64,000 nucleotides of DNA, from positions 60,895,652 through 60,959,651 of the forward strand of contig CM067343.1 in NCBI GenBank assembly GCA_034190875.2. Direction: 5' to 3'. The DNA comes from Urechis unicinctus (Eukaryota > Annelida > Polychaeta > Xenopneusta > Urechidae). The notes beneath the pieces are model-generated. The model was not told the DNA's origin and did no database searches. It was given only the letters and a program-made list of their open reading frames with translations. Below, one piece after another: positions 25,078 to 45,472 of the stretch. Made by a program: the position numbers and the translations under genes. Position 1 is the first letter of the stretch; each line of letters begins with the position of its first letter.

Positions 25078-28000
25078 CGCACGTGTGTGTAATTGAAATA
25101 ACCAAGTTAATTACCGGATATTTTTTCGCTCAAACTTTGCCTTGCGTTTCTTCGGGTTATCTTCATCATCATCATCATCATCATCCTCATCACCCTCAGT
25201 TGCCTTCTTTTTCTTCTTACGTTTCTTCTTCTTCTTTGGAGCCCCCCCATCCTCGGCACCAGCTTCATCACCCATCTCATTCTTCTTCTTCCTCTTCCTC
25301 CGTTTCTTGGGTTTCTCTCCTTCCTGAAGCTCAGAGTCAGCCTTGATCTTCTTCTTACGTTTTTTACCTGTCTTGGGAGCTTCCTCAGCAGCCAAAGAAC
25401 TGGATGCCATGTCAACAGATGATTCCCCCATTGGCTTAGTATCACTGTCTGTAAAAACACAAACAAACACATCATTGCAAAACTTATATGCATTAAAATA
25501 CCGACTGAGCAGTAACATGGGTGTAATTCCAGGGTAAATGTCAACAAACAGCAAATGATAGTGTCAAACAAATAAAGTCAAAGCCAGATTATTAAATGTC
25601 CAAATGATATTGATATTGATCCATAGGGTGGAAATAGCTTCCCATTAGATAATATGCTGCAGTTTGTCAAATAAGCTCTGTGGGGCAATTGTGAATGCTG
25701 CCTGCTTATAATTTGTAAATTAACCCATAAGGATATGATAAGCATGACTGGAAAAGCTGACTTTACAATTCAATCGGTGCAAAATGGATATTGCAAAGCT
25801 GTATTATAATCGCTGGAAATAATAGAGGGTCACTTTTAAGAACATCTTTTGTTATCAAGCTGTTAACCGAAACAGTATGTTGTCAGTGTTCATTCAAGTC
25901 AGCCTGATGAATTCAAATAGACAATTGACAAACTAATGCTCATTTCAAGACATATTATCAGATCACTGGGAGATGCTGGGGTATCAAGATATATATCACA
26001 CATGAAACAGGTTAAGTCAGACACAGATTACAATTCTAATTAGTTAGAGGTGGACAAGGGTTTTGTAATCACCAACGTCTTGGAAAACCACCATGATGAT
26101 CATAACAAAGTAGGAATCTTACAAGAGGAAGGGGAAGCACCGTCAACAAAGAGGAAATATTTGAATGGGGCTGAGAAAGTGAAACTTACAACAGAGGAAC
26201 AGAAAAAATTGTCAAGAACCTACGAAAGAGAGCACAGGACAAGGAAGTTCAACGAGAAGTGGATGTGAGACGGTTCGGGAAAGATAAGGGAGTGGCTGGT
26301 TTTCGACCATGAAATTTTTTTAATGCATTGTAAACAATGCAGAGCACTCGCAACCAAAGAGCTACTTAAAAGGGTCCTTTTTAAAATGGCACTGGACATT
26401 TCAAGCTCGAAAGCATCAAAGTACATGAACACAGGGCCATGAACGGCTGGCCCCCATGAACAGACAGTAAGGTGAAGAATGTGTGAACCTATTCCTTTAG
26501 GTGGATCTTCTCCTAACTCTCCCTGCCTCTACTGCAGAATGTGAGCGTGGTTTCGGCTCAATGGGGCTTATCAAGAGTGACTGAAGCTCCAGCCTCAATA
26601 CAACCACCCTAAATGACCTCATGACAATAATACTTCAATCACCAGACTTTGATTGCTATGACCCATCCCTGTAACGTATGCCAAAACAAGCCAATCAGGA
26701 GAGACCTAACTATGCATCCCTTGCCCCTCCCATCACGTAGATCTCCTTACAAGAAGAGGAAGCCAGCGGTAATACTAAGCCTGTGAATGTTTATCAGCAG
26801 TAAACAACTATATCCAACAGTTTATATTAGCATGTTAATATTGGTTATTTATTCAGTGCTAAGCTAGGGGAATATCAAGGCAGAATAAAGGGAATGTAAC
26901 CAGGGAAGAGAGAGGGTGAGACAGCACAAGGTGGTAAGTTGGCTAGTGCACATGCAACAAATGGCACTAGGCTCAGCCATCATCCATCATAGAACATCGG
27001 CCCAGATATTTCTACTCATAACTGGTTCATCTAACCAGTGTATCTGACCCTTTCTTTATTACCCACTGCGGTACGGGTGATTCACAGATAAGATATGTAC
27101 AAAGACAAATACTTGAGTTGTACACCTTAACTGCAAACACTCATCACTTGTCAATGCTTGCAAAATCAAGCAGTCTGTCTGCACCCACATGCATAGTATC
27201 TAATGATTCAGTCTCACAGTCAGGATCGAAGATGTGAATATCAGGAGACTGAAGAAGTACAGTCATGTGGTTCAATAATATGGAGTGGCATTAACTGGCC
27301 TGCCAGTCACTCTTGGTTTAGCCAATCACATTGAAGCCTCTCTCACATTCTGCCATAGATGACATCAGGGGTAGACACTAACTTCCAGCATTCACTTGTC
27401 CCGTAGGACAAGTGAATGGCAATTTCTACTTGTCCCATGTGAAATCTACTTGTCCCATAAGACATGGAAGTTCATGTGGTATGGTCGTTTTAATCGATAT
27501 AAGTAACAAAATCTTATATAAAAAGTTTATTGCGTTCAAGCAACATGCATAACATCCTTACAATACACGCAGGAATACCACATCTCAGCAGAACACACAC
27601 AACATCTCAGCAGAACACACTCACAACCTCCTGACATCCAACACACATGACTTCACAGCAGCACATACACAACAACCCAAATAGGAAAACACACACTCTT
27701 AGGACCTCCAAGTAATACACACACAACCTCCTATCTAAAAAGTTTTTTGCAATAAAAAAAATTCATCATAATCCATCATCACCAAAATCATCACCAGAAA
27801 TATCTAAACATTATCTTCGTCATCACCCACAAAAAGGCCTTGATACCGTCGCATACGTTTCCCCCCATTCAACCACAGTTGTACAGCTCTGCTGGGATTA
27901 TAGTCATCCACTGACGGCCCACATATCGAAATGGCCATCAATCTATCCATCATTTCCGGGTGCAGGGTGGAACGCCAGTCAGTCTTAAGGCGTTTCATGG

Positions 28001-31000
28001 TTTGAAACCCCCTTTCACAAACAGCGCTAGAGGCAGGTAAAGTTAAAAATATATCAAAAATCTGTGAAATGTGCGGTGCGTACCGCGCTAAACGTCACAA
28101 CTCGCATATGTATTGTTAAATCAGTAGTGCGTTAAAAATACGTGCCACGAAACTCCTGCAACAAGTTTGACCTTACATCACTGTCATGACGCTAGCTATT
28201 TATCGAGACGATGCAAACTACGACACGTAACAAGTTCATCTGTTATCGATTCATCGTGTACTGGTAGAATAAAGCAACTTGCGGTTAAACCGTACATGAC
28301 TAAGTGAGTCTTAATTACTAGCAGTGAGAGAACTTCACACACACGAAACTGCCGCATGGATCAGTGCTGTACGGTTACTGATTATTCTGTCTTACACGCT
28401 CGGCTGCACATCGAAAGACGCTAAAACTTAGTCTTCAAGGCTTCAGTGTTTGCTCGAGATGACTCGCGATCGGCGAATTAATTTACATGTCCGGTCGGAC
28501 AAGTGCTTGGGACTTTTCACTTGTCCCACAAGCAGAACCACCTGTCCCGGACAGGCGGACAACCGTTAATGTCTAGCCCTGGATGAACAAATTGTTAGTA
28601 TCAGGTCAAACAAATACCAAGCTCTCTTTCTCTAGCATACGATTCACTCGGGACCAGCTCAAACTGCACAGTCATATCGAACCAAGTACGGGACCGGCAG
28701 TAATAAAATCTGAAGTTGTTCTGTTGGGCTACCCATCATATATCGACATGCGTGAATTTTATCGCTGATGAACTGCGCTTATCTTGGGCTGTATTTATAA
28801 AGAATCTTAATTGGAGTTGTTGCAACTTGAATCTGCGATCTCAGCCTTGTCCGCGATTTCAGATCATATTCACTTTTTTAATGAATATGACTGACTCTAT
28901 GAACAACTGATCTAAAGTTTGTTGACACATGCGTACTTTATTGTAGCATGCGCTGACAGAAAATGGAGAAAAACGTTTTAAGCATGCTTTTGATGTTTGG
29001 CAATGTCGCCAGAAAGTAATTAACCCAGAGAGAGTATTAAAATTGACTCGGGTGCGTAATTAGGCGAATTCAACTCGCCCGAAAAACGTTTTCATTCGCC
29101 ATTGACAGGCGGGTAACCGTTAGTTTCCACCCCTGCAATAGGCTATTAAACACTGCAGCTTTTGAGTGCTATTTCCTGAAAACAAGTTCTTCTGTAGAAG
29201 CTAGTTCCAAGGTGCATGAACTTCTAGTGCTTAGCAATATGAGGGTATGTTCCACTTAATCTCAGTCTCCACTCGAAGCATCATAATGTCGAACACTAGT
29301 TTCATGATACACATATCACAATGCTGGTGCACATCTACAAACTTGTACAAACATTTCTGCTCCCCTTCAAAACTTTGCGAATACCATATTTTGTCATTGC
29401 ACTGTTGAGAGTAGCAGGATATGTAATGTGGAGGAACTGTGTTGAATTGTATTTGGTAAATGTTATAATTCAATCACACAATGGAACTGACATCTCCATG
29501 GTCACCATGGATGACTGGCCATGTCATATTTTGCTTCTCAATCTTACTTATCACCTAATATGATTCAGATTGAACTGTTAAATATACATGGGGTTGTGAG
29601 TCCATTAGAATTCTCAGATGTAGTTCACCCTGCAAACAATTTGTTCAAAAAAATAACTAAGCAGTTACCTTCATCGGGTTCTGTTTGCTTCAGAGCACTG
29701 TTTTTTGTCTGCAAGGGTGCACTCAGATCGGCCTCCATCTTGACATCACCCATGGACGAGTTAACAAGATCTGCAAACTCGTCATCGGAGGGTGGGCGTT
29801 CATCAGCAAGACAATCCAATGGCCAGCTGTCATCATCTCCGCCAAAGCCTTTCAAATTGTCATGGTCATCTCCATGTGATGGCATTGTTCCTTTGGCACC
29901 ACCTTCAGGTTTCCCAGCATTTGGACCACCAGAACTCTGGTTTAAGTTATCATAAGCAGGAAGCAAATCAGAGCAAACATCAGAACTGTAGTCTTTTGAA
30001 CTGTCTAAGAGCTGTGGCTCGCTGGATGGAGACTTGGCCTCACCCATAGGGTCGCTCAAGTCTAATTCAGACTCTAGAGTCAGAATTGGCATGGGGAGAT
30101 CACAGTGGCTAGGACTTGAGGAGGAACGATCCAGCTCCCTCCCTTGCAATGCACTCAAAGACTCAGAATGCTGCTCTAGCAATGGTTCCTTAATGCCAGG
30201 CTTGTCTATTTCTGGAAGCGCATCCTCCAGTAATTCAGCAAGACTAGATCTAGATTTGTCAGCAGAATCAGTTTTTTTTAGATCAGGTAAAGAAGTTGCA
30301 CTAAGTACAGGAGGGGAGCTAGGCCTCTCACCATCTCTTTGATCACCAGCACAAACACTGACCTCAGAAGTGGATCCCTCCATAGACACAGAGAGGCAGC
30401 TGTCATCAGTATGCTTCAACCTACTCAGTGGTTTATTGTCCTCTGTGGTTTCCGATGACAATATCATGTTGGAATAATTATCGCCATTAGCACCATTATC
30501 ACTTCTCAACTGGTTGTCTAAATAAGCATCTGAGCTAGCATTGCTGGATTTATTTTCTTCTTCAATATCCTCATCTTCTTCTTCACTGGTTTCTTCACTC
30601 TGTCCATCTTCTTCTTCTTCCTCGTCGTCGTCATCATCATCATCATCATCATCACTCTCTTCAGAGTCCCCATCAGTGTCACTGACATCCGAGTCTTCAT
30701 CATCCTTTCCATTGTCAGAGGCAGGCTTGAATTCAGGGTCCTGGGTGATTTCTGGTGGCTCTATAGTATCATGACTGTGGTCTGAGCACTGCAAATTGCT
30801 ATTGTCCTCAGGAGGGTCATTCGTAAATGGTTTACTAGTTTCACTTGCAGTTTTGTTGGGCTCTGTTGGAGCTTCTGACACATTAACTTTGGACATTGCC
30901 AAATTTCTATCCTGTTGAGCTTGTTGAGACTCTCGTGTGCTAAGGGCTGTGAAAAACAAAAGAGGCAGGATTCCTTACTGTATACTGCATACAACAATTC

Positions 31001-31919
31001 TGTTATTACAATATGATCAAAATAATTAATATTCCACTGGTCATGGAACCTACAATCATAATATAACCTAAAATTTAATTATGTATATAGAGCTTAAAGA
31101 GGAACTGAGTCCTGGTGTTGCATTTAATATAAACTCCTGTAAATTTGGATTTGCAAAATAATTCTTCTGACTTAAAGTTTAGATTTAAATTCAACTATGA
31201 TTATTGCCATGAAGTAACTGTGACATCACTGATTGGCACAGTGGGCATAATCAAAAGGTGAGGAAATTTACATCTCCAATCTAAGGTCAGTATAGAATTG
31301 AATTAATTGCACATGTAGACTCACCAGAAAGCATTTTCGCCCTTGCAAGGGCCTGTTGGACAATAGCTTCCAGCTTATCGGATTTAGGTTGAGTCGCACC
31401 ACTAGCATTTTCACTGGGATTCAGAGAAACATTGCTCCTGGGTGAATGTCTCTCAGCCTCAGATTTATTGGCATTACTTATAAAATGCTGTCGGTTTTGG
31501 AAGAAGGTCTGTCCTGCTGAAACAGGAACACCGGGTGATCTACCTGCTGTGAGAGGAAGCGAAATCTGTTCTTTTTGGGCATAGGGTAATGAGGCACCAA
31601 GAATATTGTAGTTCATGTTCATATATCCTTCTGACGGACTGTCATCTTCATCCTCTCCCTCCTCGTCAGAGGAATAGCCTTCCTCACTAGCACTGTCTCT
31701 GGAACTGGCCATTCTAGAAGTACTGGCCTCATATCCCCCAGCCAGGGGATTTTCATCCTTCCCGTTTCTGGATGATTCAACATCTGACGATTTTCTTACG
31801 TGGCTTTCTTGGGTCGAGTCATTTACAAAAGAGGCAAGTTGTTCAAAAGGACTTGGTTGAGCTTGAACAGGCTGGTCCCCAGATCCTATTGGACCAGGAC
31901 TTCTAGCTGCTACCGACAT
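4541..31919 (-). CDS. RAD54L2: RAD54L2 / ARIP4 SNF2-family helicase, whole coding region
   Basis: Nuclear SNF2-type DNA translocase (androgen receptor-interacting protein 4). Coding exons, 5' to 3' on the minus strand: 31919-31325, 30946-29669, 25448-25115, 22821-22613, 22126-22034, 14593-14355, 14034-13680, 13524-13318, 13211-13097, 12192-11965, 11643-11457, 11184-10900, 10783-10665, 10504-10407, 10243-10144, 9881-9602, 9189-9088, 8351-8161, 8006-7831, 7716-7303, 7125-4541. Every junction keeps frame; the sum is 8,190 nt, giving 2,729 residues plus stop. Key motifs: FERKNIR joined to KILTDD (human RRNIRKLL), AHSMGLGKT (Walker A), CDEGHRIKN (DEGH box), VCRVYRYGQ (motif VI) and [18 protein letters not shown]. 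The vertebrate protein is about half as long; the extra length is disordered N- and C-terminal sequence. One junction (8161/8160) needs a GC donor. An acceptor just upstream of the ATG (31938) indicates a non-coding first exon. Confidence 0.95.
9290..9600. repeat. Degenerate tandem repeat in RAD54L2 intron
   Basis: About a dozen diverged units of roughly 25 bp, each with an AACCAT or ACCA core followed by AGGTTCA or similar (for example ATAACCATTGGGTTCA). They fill nearly the whole intron between the exons at 9602-9881 and 9088-9189 and stop next to the splice donor at 9601. Confidence 0.7.
9602..14593 (-). CDS. RAD54L2: RAD54L2 helicase core exons
   Basis: Eleven exons encode the two RecA-like lobes (residues of about 837-1574). 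Lobe 1 has [37 protein letters not shown] (motif I), [13 protein letters not shown] (Ia), [31 protein letters not shown] (II, DEGH) and [18 protein letters not shown] (III). The linker includes [19 protein letters not shown]. Lobe 2 has [18 protein letters not shown] (IV), [36 protein letters not shown] (V) and [14 protein letters not shown] (VI). All catalytic motifs are intact, so the protein should be an active ATPase. VEISSSDDE and VIIDLEEED look like SUMO-interacting motifs; human ARIP4 has similar acidic motifs at matching places. Confidence 0.95.
11721..11829. repeat. Hairpin-forming dispersed repeat, copy 1
   Basis: A segment of about 110 bp in the RAD54L2 intron between 11644 and 11964. 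It shares long identical stretches (TGCACTTGGGTCTGTCAGCA, CCCACACATTGGG) with copies at 12481-12575 and 12901-13009. Its centre folds back on itself: ACCTTGGCTCCC and GGGAGCCGAGGT around a 7-nt loop. Confidence 0.75.
12222..13096. repeat. Tandem duplication of about 0.4 kb inside a RAD54L2 intron
   Basis: Two successive units share ordered landmarks: AATCACACGGACA (12222 region, 12586, 13028), TGGTTCATCAGA, ATTATTTCATGG and the hairpin repeat (12481-12575 and 12901-13009). The unit reaches the splice donor of the exon at 13097-13211: GCCAAGCAACTGAC beside the exon is matched by GCCAAGCAAGTGAC in the inner copy (about 12640). The intron therefore grew by duplication starting at its own 5' end. 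Confidence 0.7.
14650..14815. repeat. GAT/GGT-rich low-complexity tract
   Basis: Degenerate repeats of GATGATGGT type in a RAD54L2 intron, just upstream (minus strand) of the exon at 14355-14593. Open frames across it in several phases are composition artefacts. Confidence 0.7.
14816..16677. other. Intron sequence upstream of the nested gene
   Basis: No coding exon recognised on either strand. It belongs to the RAD54L2 intron 22033-14594 and contains the 5' flank of the nested plus-strand gene. The only structure I can see is a long hairpin at 16141-16220. Confidence 0.5.
16141..16220. repeat. Imperfect inverted repeat (about 80-nt hairpin)
   Basis: The left arm (16141-16179) and right arm (16185-16220) pair over almost their whole length with a loop of about 5 nt; the inner arms are GGCAAAGCGTATCGATTCTGGC and GCCAGCCTGATTCGCTATGCC. 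Size and shape match a pre-miRNA or a very small fold-back element. No coding function. Confidence 0.55.
16678..16684 (+). promoter_or_regulatory. TATA box candidate of the nested gene
   Basis: TATATAA lies 108 bp before the ATG of the signal-peptide exon at 16792. This spacing fits transcription starting near 16710 with a short 5' UTR. Confidence 0.45.
16792..21712 (+). CDS. Nested gene: secreted-start beta-helix polytopic membrane protein (unnamed family)
   Basis: Two coding exons, 16792-16837 and 18201-21712, joined in phase 1 across a 1,363-bp GT-AG intron, give about 1,185 residues. Exon 1 encodes a signal peptide ([16 protein letters not shown], then ACGSS). Residues of about 25-480 resemble right-handed parallel beta-helix repeats with many N-glycosylation sites. 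They include [33 protein letters not shown] and FINNKV, the GGA[IVY]/FxxN pattern of chlamydial Pmp-type helices. A Cys-rich stalk follows ([32 protein letters not shown]; about 540-660). Then come about ten hydrophobic segments from [17 protein letters not shown] (about 669) to [20 protein letters not shown], with a Ser/Asp-rich loop after the first. It lies antisense inside a RAD54L2 intron. I cannot name the family; a cell-surface sensor or adhesion role is only an inference. Confidence 0.85.
17459..17605 (-). mobile_element. hAT transposase remnant (dimerisation-domain fragment)
   Basis: Within an open frame at 17683-17315 the stretch [20 protein letters not shown] matches the C-terminal dimerisation motif of Ac/ZBED-like hAT transposases (usual form: P-S-E-R-V-F-S-A-A-G). 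The surrounding frame has no other transposase features, so this is a small fossil piece in the intron of the nested gene. Confidence 0.6.
18101..18156. repeat. (GAGT)14 microsatellite
   Basis: Fourteen perfect GAGT units, 44 bp before the splice acceptor of the nested gene's large exon. Confidence 0.97.
21882..21887 (+). terminator. Poly(A) signal of the nested gene
   Basis: AATAAA 170 bp after the stop codon. A transcript ending just beyond it would stop about 130 bp short of the antisense RAD54L2 exon at 22034-22126. Confidence 0.6.
22034..31919 (-). CDS. RAD54L2: RAD54L2 N-terminal charged exons
   Basis: Five coding exons (31919-31325, 30946-29669, 25448-25115, 22821-22613, 22126-22034) encode about 836 residues before the helicase. 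The start [12 protein letters not shown] follows an acceptor (31938/31939), so a 5' UTR intron is likely. Exon 2 is strongly acidic, with runs of Asp and Glu ([14 protein letters not shown]). Exon 3 is strongly basic ([20 protein letters not shown]) and ends FERKNIR. Exon 4 encodes a Gln/Arg-rich coiled coil ([20 protein letters not shown]). Exon 5 is acidic again ([13 protein letters not shown]). The NIR-K-L junction and the following ERK/ERR-type helix match human ARIP4, which ties these distant exons to the gene. Confidence 0.88.
22822..23695. other. RAD54L2 intron segment without recognised features
   Basis: AT-rich sequence between the exon at 22613-22821 and the hAT-like element starting at 23696. 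I see no exon, repeat or RNA gene in it. Confidence 0.4.
23696..24672. mobile_element. Non-autonomous hAT-like DNA element
   Basis: The ends form a terminal inverted repeat: CAGGGCTCTATATTAG on the left and CAGGGCTCGAAATTAG read inward from the right (14 of 16 match). CAGGG ends are typical of hAT elements. The 977-bp interior has no transposase motif. The 8-bp flanks (ACGTACAT and CACATGGT) do not form a clear target-site duplication, so the copy is old or the ends are slightly misplaced. Confidence 0.6.
25046..25073. repeat. (TG)14 microsatellite
   Basis: Perfect TG dinucleotide run, 42 bp downstream (in the intron) of the donor of RAD54L2 exon 25115-25448. Confidence 0.97.
26050..26700 (+). 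mobile_element. Decayed hAT (ZNF862/KIAA1586-like) transposase copy
   Basis: The left part encodes a 72-residue frame with [20 protein letters not shown] and FNEKWM, followed after a frame change by WLVFDHE and MHCKQCRA. This is the order seen in TTF-type zinc-finger transposases. At 26502-26673 comes the dimerisation region [23 protein letters not shown], an in-frame TGA where the family has Trp, then [15 protein letters not shown]. The catalytic middle is missing. It lies in the RAD54L2 intron 29668-25449. Confidence 0.7.
27366..28581 (-). mobile_element. Internally deleted hAT element with terminal repeats
   Basis: The inverted ends CAGGGGTAGACACTAAC (left) and CAGGGCTAGACATTAAC (right, read inward) match at 15 of 17 positions. 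The flanks GATGACAT and GATGAACA look like a worn 8-bp target-site duplication, as expected for hAT. On the minus strand an open frame (about 28060-27804) keeps a transposase C-terminus: [20 protein letters not shown], then [17 protein letters not shown]. The rest of the transposase is absent. Sub-terminal GGGACAAGT motifs repeat several times near both ends. Confidence 0.8.
29119..29135 (-). mobile_element. Orphan hAT-type terminal repeat
   Basis: Read on the minus strand the sequence begins CAGGGGTGGAAACTAAC and continues GGTTACCCGCC. It is closely similar to the right end of the element at 27366-28581 (CAGGGCTAGACATTAACGG). No partner end was found within about 550 bp upstream, so this is probably one end of a truncated copy. 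Confidence 0.45.
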
Positions 31920-31937
31920 GGATAAGGATGTTCAAAC

Positions 31938-33426
31938 CTGGAGACATTGATAAAATAACAAGCTTTCAGTGATCAAGCATTTGACAAGATGACTTAACAA
32001 TATAGCTTTACTTCTCTTTGTGGTTATAATAACACAGACTTAAAAATCACAGGGACTGTTGGTTAACTTGATCTTAAAGGAATCAAATAGATGATGAACC
32101 CATAATCCATTGAACTTGACTTTATGATGTTCTCGATGGTCGTTAGTCTAATTCAATTTGGAAGTTACATAATCATATTTACAATCCTACCTTGTCTACA
32201 GACTACAACCTATCATTCAAATGATTTATCTCTACATGAAACGACAAGGTTGTACTCGCCTACAGACTACATGTAGCGTTATTCAAGATATGACAGTCGG
32301 AATAAATTATCAACTCGTTCGTCACATCGATGTACTATTTTCTACAAAACATCGTCGAATCGGGAATCAGCGTCGTTTTCGTTACAATTTTACAAAACGA
32401 AATATCGAAGTTGTAAACAAGAGGTTTAGCACAGATTCCACATTCCATAGATACGCTAGGAGTCGTTTGTCTGTTGAAGTAATACTCTTAGACTAAGTGT
32501 GCAAGGCTATAATGGAAACATAATGACAAAAGGACAACATTAATCGTAAAATGGAGACCATTAATTTGTCAGCGATCATGATGTCGGCGCGAATCCATTT
32601 TTCTTCGTCAGTAATTACTTCCGGTAGTAATCTTACTCACATTGACTCTTCAAATCATATTGCTTTTATCCAGCAGGGAATATATAGCTTGATTATTAAA
32701 CTTTAGCAATAAAAATGTTACAATTAAGACGCAGAGAATAACCCACTGAAAATAACTCGCTGTGCTATTGCAAATCATTCGTTATCTTAAGGGTACCTCT
32801 AATGTGCCCGCAGACTTTCAATGGGATATAACTGTGCACCGCTGTTAGCTCAACAAGACAATAGGCGGAGTGTATGTTTTTGTTGAAAGAAAATTAAATT
32901 GTAATTACAGGCCTCGTAAGTTAATCATTTTGTTGATAAAAACCTACTTAACGCATGGAAGAATTATACCAACATTACATTTTTTTTATAATTTTTTCAG
33001 GAGTCGTCTTTTGAGTTTGTTTGTGTTAGAATGAACTTTTTATGAAGACTACCAATATATGTTCCAATTTCTACTCTAAGTGACCAAAGAGGTTTTTTTT
33101 TCAATGGAGTTACCATTCGTCCCGTGACGGTGTGAATTTATGCAAGTCTACTCGTGATTTGATATTAGACTACCACCATATTTACAGCGCGAATGCAGTA
33201 TACAGCTCGGACGATATCAGATGCGAAGTTTCTTTGCCTATCCGTGAGCTCATCACTTATCATATCTTATCATATGTGGCATTATGTGCCACCGTCATAG
33301 AAGACGACGTTTTGGGCACTGTTCATGACGCTAATAATAACTCATGACAACATATCGTCAAGTTACGATTTCTTATCGTGCGCGCGCATTCTATGAAGTT
33401 GGATTCCAAAGCCTGAAGAAAACACG
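31938..33426. promoter_or_regulatory. Head-to-head promoter region of RAD54L2 and IFT122
   Basis: The start codons of RAD54L2 (31919, -) and IFT122 (33427, +) diverge across this region. On the minus strand an acceptor ends at 31938 and a plausible donor (CAAG|GTAGGA at 32191/32190) would define a non-coding RAD54L2 first exon beginning near 32.6 kb. CCGGAAGT (minus strand, 32624-32617), an ETS-type site, sits where that promoter would be. No conserved protein is encoded here; small open frames such as 32221-32496 show no family features. Confidence 0.5.
33338..33351 (+). promoter_or_regulatory. X-box-like (RFX) half-site upstream of IFT122
   Basis: TAACTCATGACAAC matches the right half of the X-box consensus RYYNYYWTRRNRAC completely (YYWTRRNRAC part) but not its first three positions. 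It lies 75 bp before the IFT122 start codon, the usual distance for RFX sites in cilium genes. A 12-of-14 match (GCTTGGTTGGCAAC, 33600-33613) occurs in intron 1. Confidence 0.3.
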
Positions 33427-44624
<11,198 letters not shown>

Positions 44625-45028
44625 GACGCTGGATAGCATGTTCACAACCTGTGACACTTACTTGAGATGGTTATGGGAATTGATGTTATTCTTATATAAT
44701 CATCTTAATCCCACTGAAAAGATCTCAGTCACTTATTATCCATGGTTAAAATATGTATATTCTGACATGTTTTGTTAGAAATGCACTTGCCATTCAATGG
44801 CTGATGTGCAATGTGATAAATGTGGATTGCCTTTGTGTAACTTGTTACTTGGTTAAAGGGTCACATAGTGTTATCTGGGTTGAGTTATAAGGGCTTTTTT
44901 TCCGTCCATCTATATTTAATAATTTTATGGAATCTCTTTTTAATGGATATTCTATGTGCATCAATTGTTATATTTGTATATTTAAGACATGAAAATAGTA
45001 CAAATAATGGTCTGTACATTATGTTGTG

Positions 45029-45034
45029 AATAAA
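45029..45034 (+). terminator. IFT122 poly(A) signal
   Basis: AATAAA about 405 bp after the IFT122 stop. The converging CBLL1 signal lies about 200 bp further on, so the two 3' ends nearly abut. Confidence 0.6.
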
Positions 45035-45234
45035 ATGTAGCTGAAAGCTTGTTTTCTTTGTTCTTGCATCTGTTGGGGCCACTAGTCCATGGTGTATTAT
45101 TTTACCCATTCATTCATCAGAATTTCAGTTTGGCTTTCAATTTCTTGTTGTAGCTGCATCAGTCATTTTGTTTTATCAAGGACAACATCTTGTTCAGGAT
45201 TAATGCCACATGCAAGCAATAAAACCATGCCACC

Positions 45235-45240
45235 TTTATT
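45235..45240 (-). terminator. CBLL1 poly(A) signal
   Basis: AATAAA on the minus strand (TTTATT on plus), 233 bp beyond the CBLL1 stop at 45473. Confidence 0.5.
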
Positions 45241-45472
45241 TGCATCTGATATTTAACTACAAGTGAAGAATTGCATCTTTAATTAAAAATCAAAATGATT
45301 CAACATATACGACAATATTAGATCCCCTCTTCTAATAAAGCTATCATTCTATACATCTAATCAGTGAAATTTTCCTTTGATATGACAAAATGACCAATAG
45401 TTAGAAACATGATAGAGAATACCACATGGGCTAAAACTAGATTGAAATGTAAGGAAATAATGAGGAATGATA

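Noticed and set aside
32221-32496. 91-codon frame in the RAD54L2/IFT122 divergent region
   Set aside because: Low-complexity-free but without any domain; overlaps the probable RAD54L2 5' UTR exon on the other strand.
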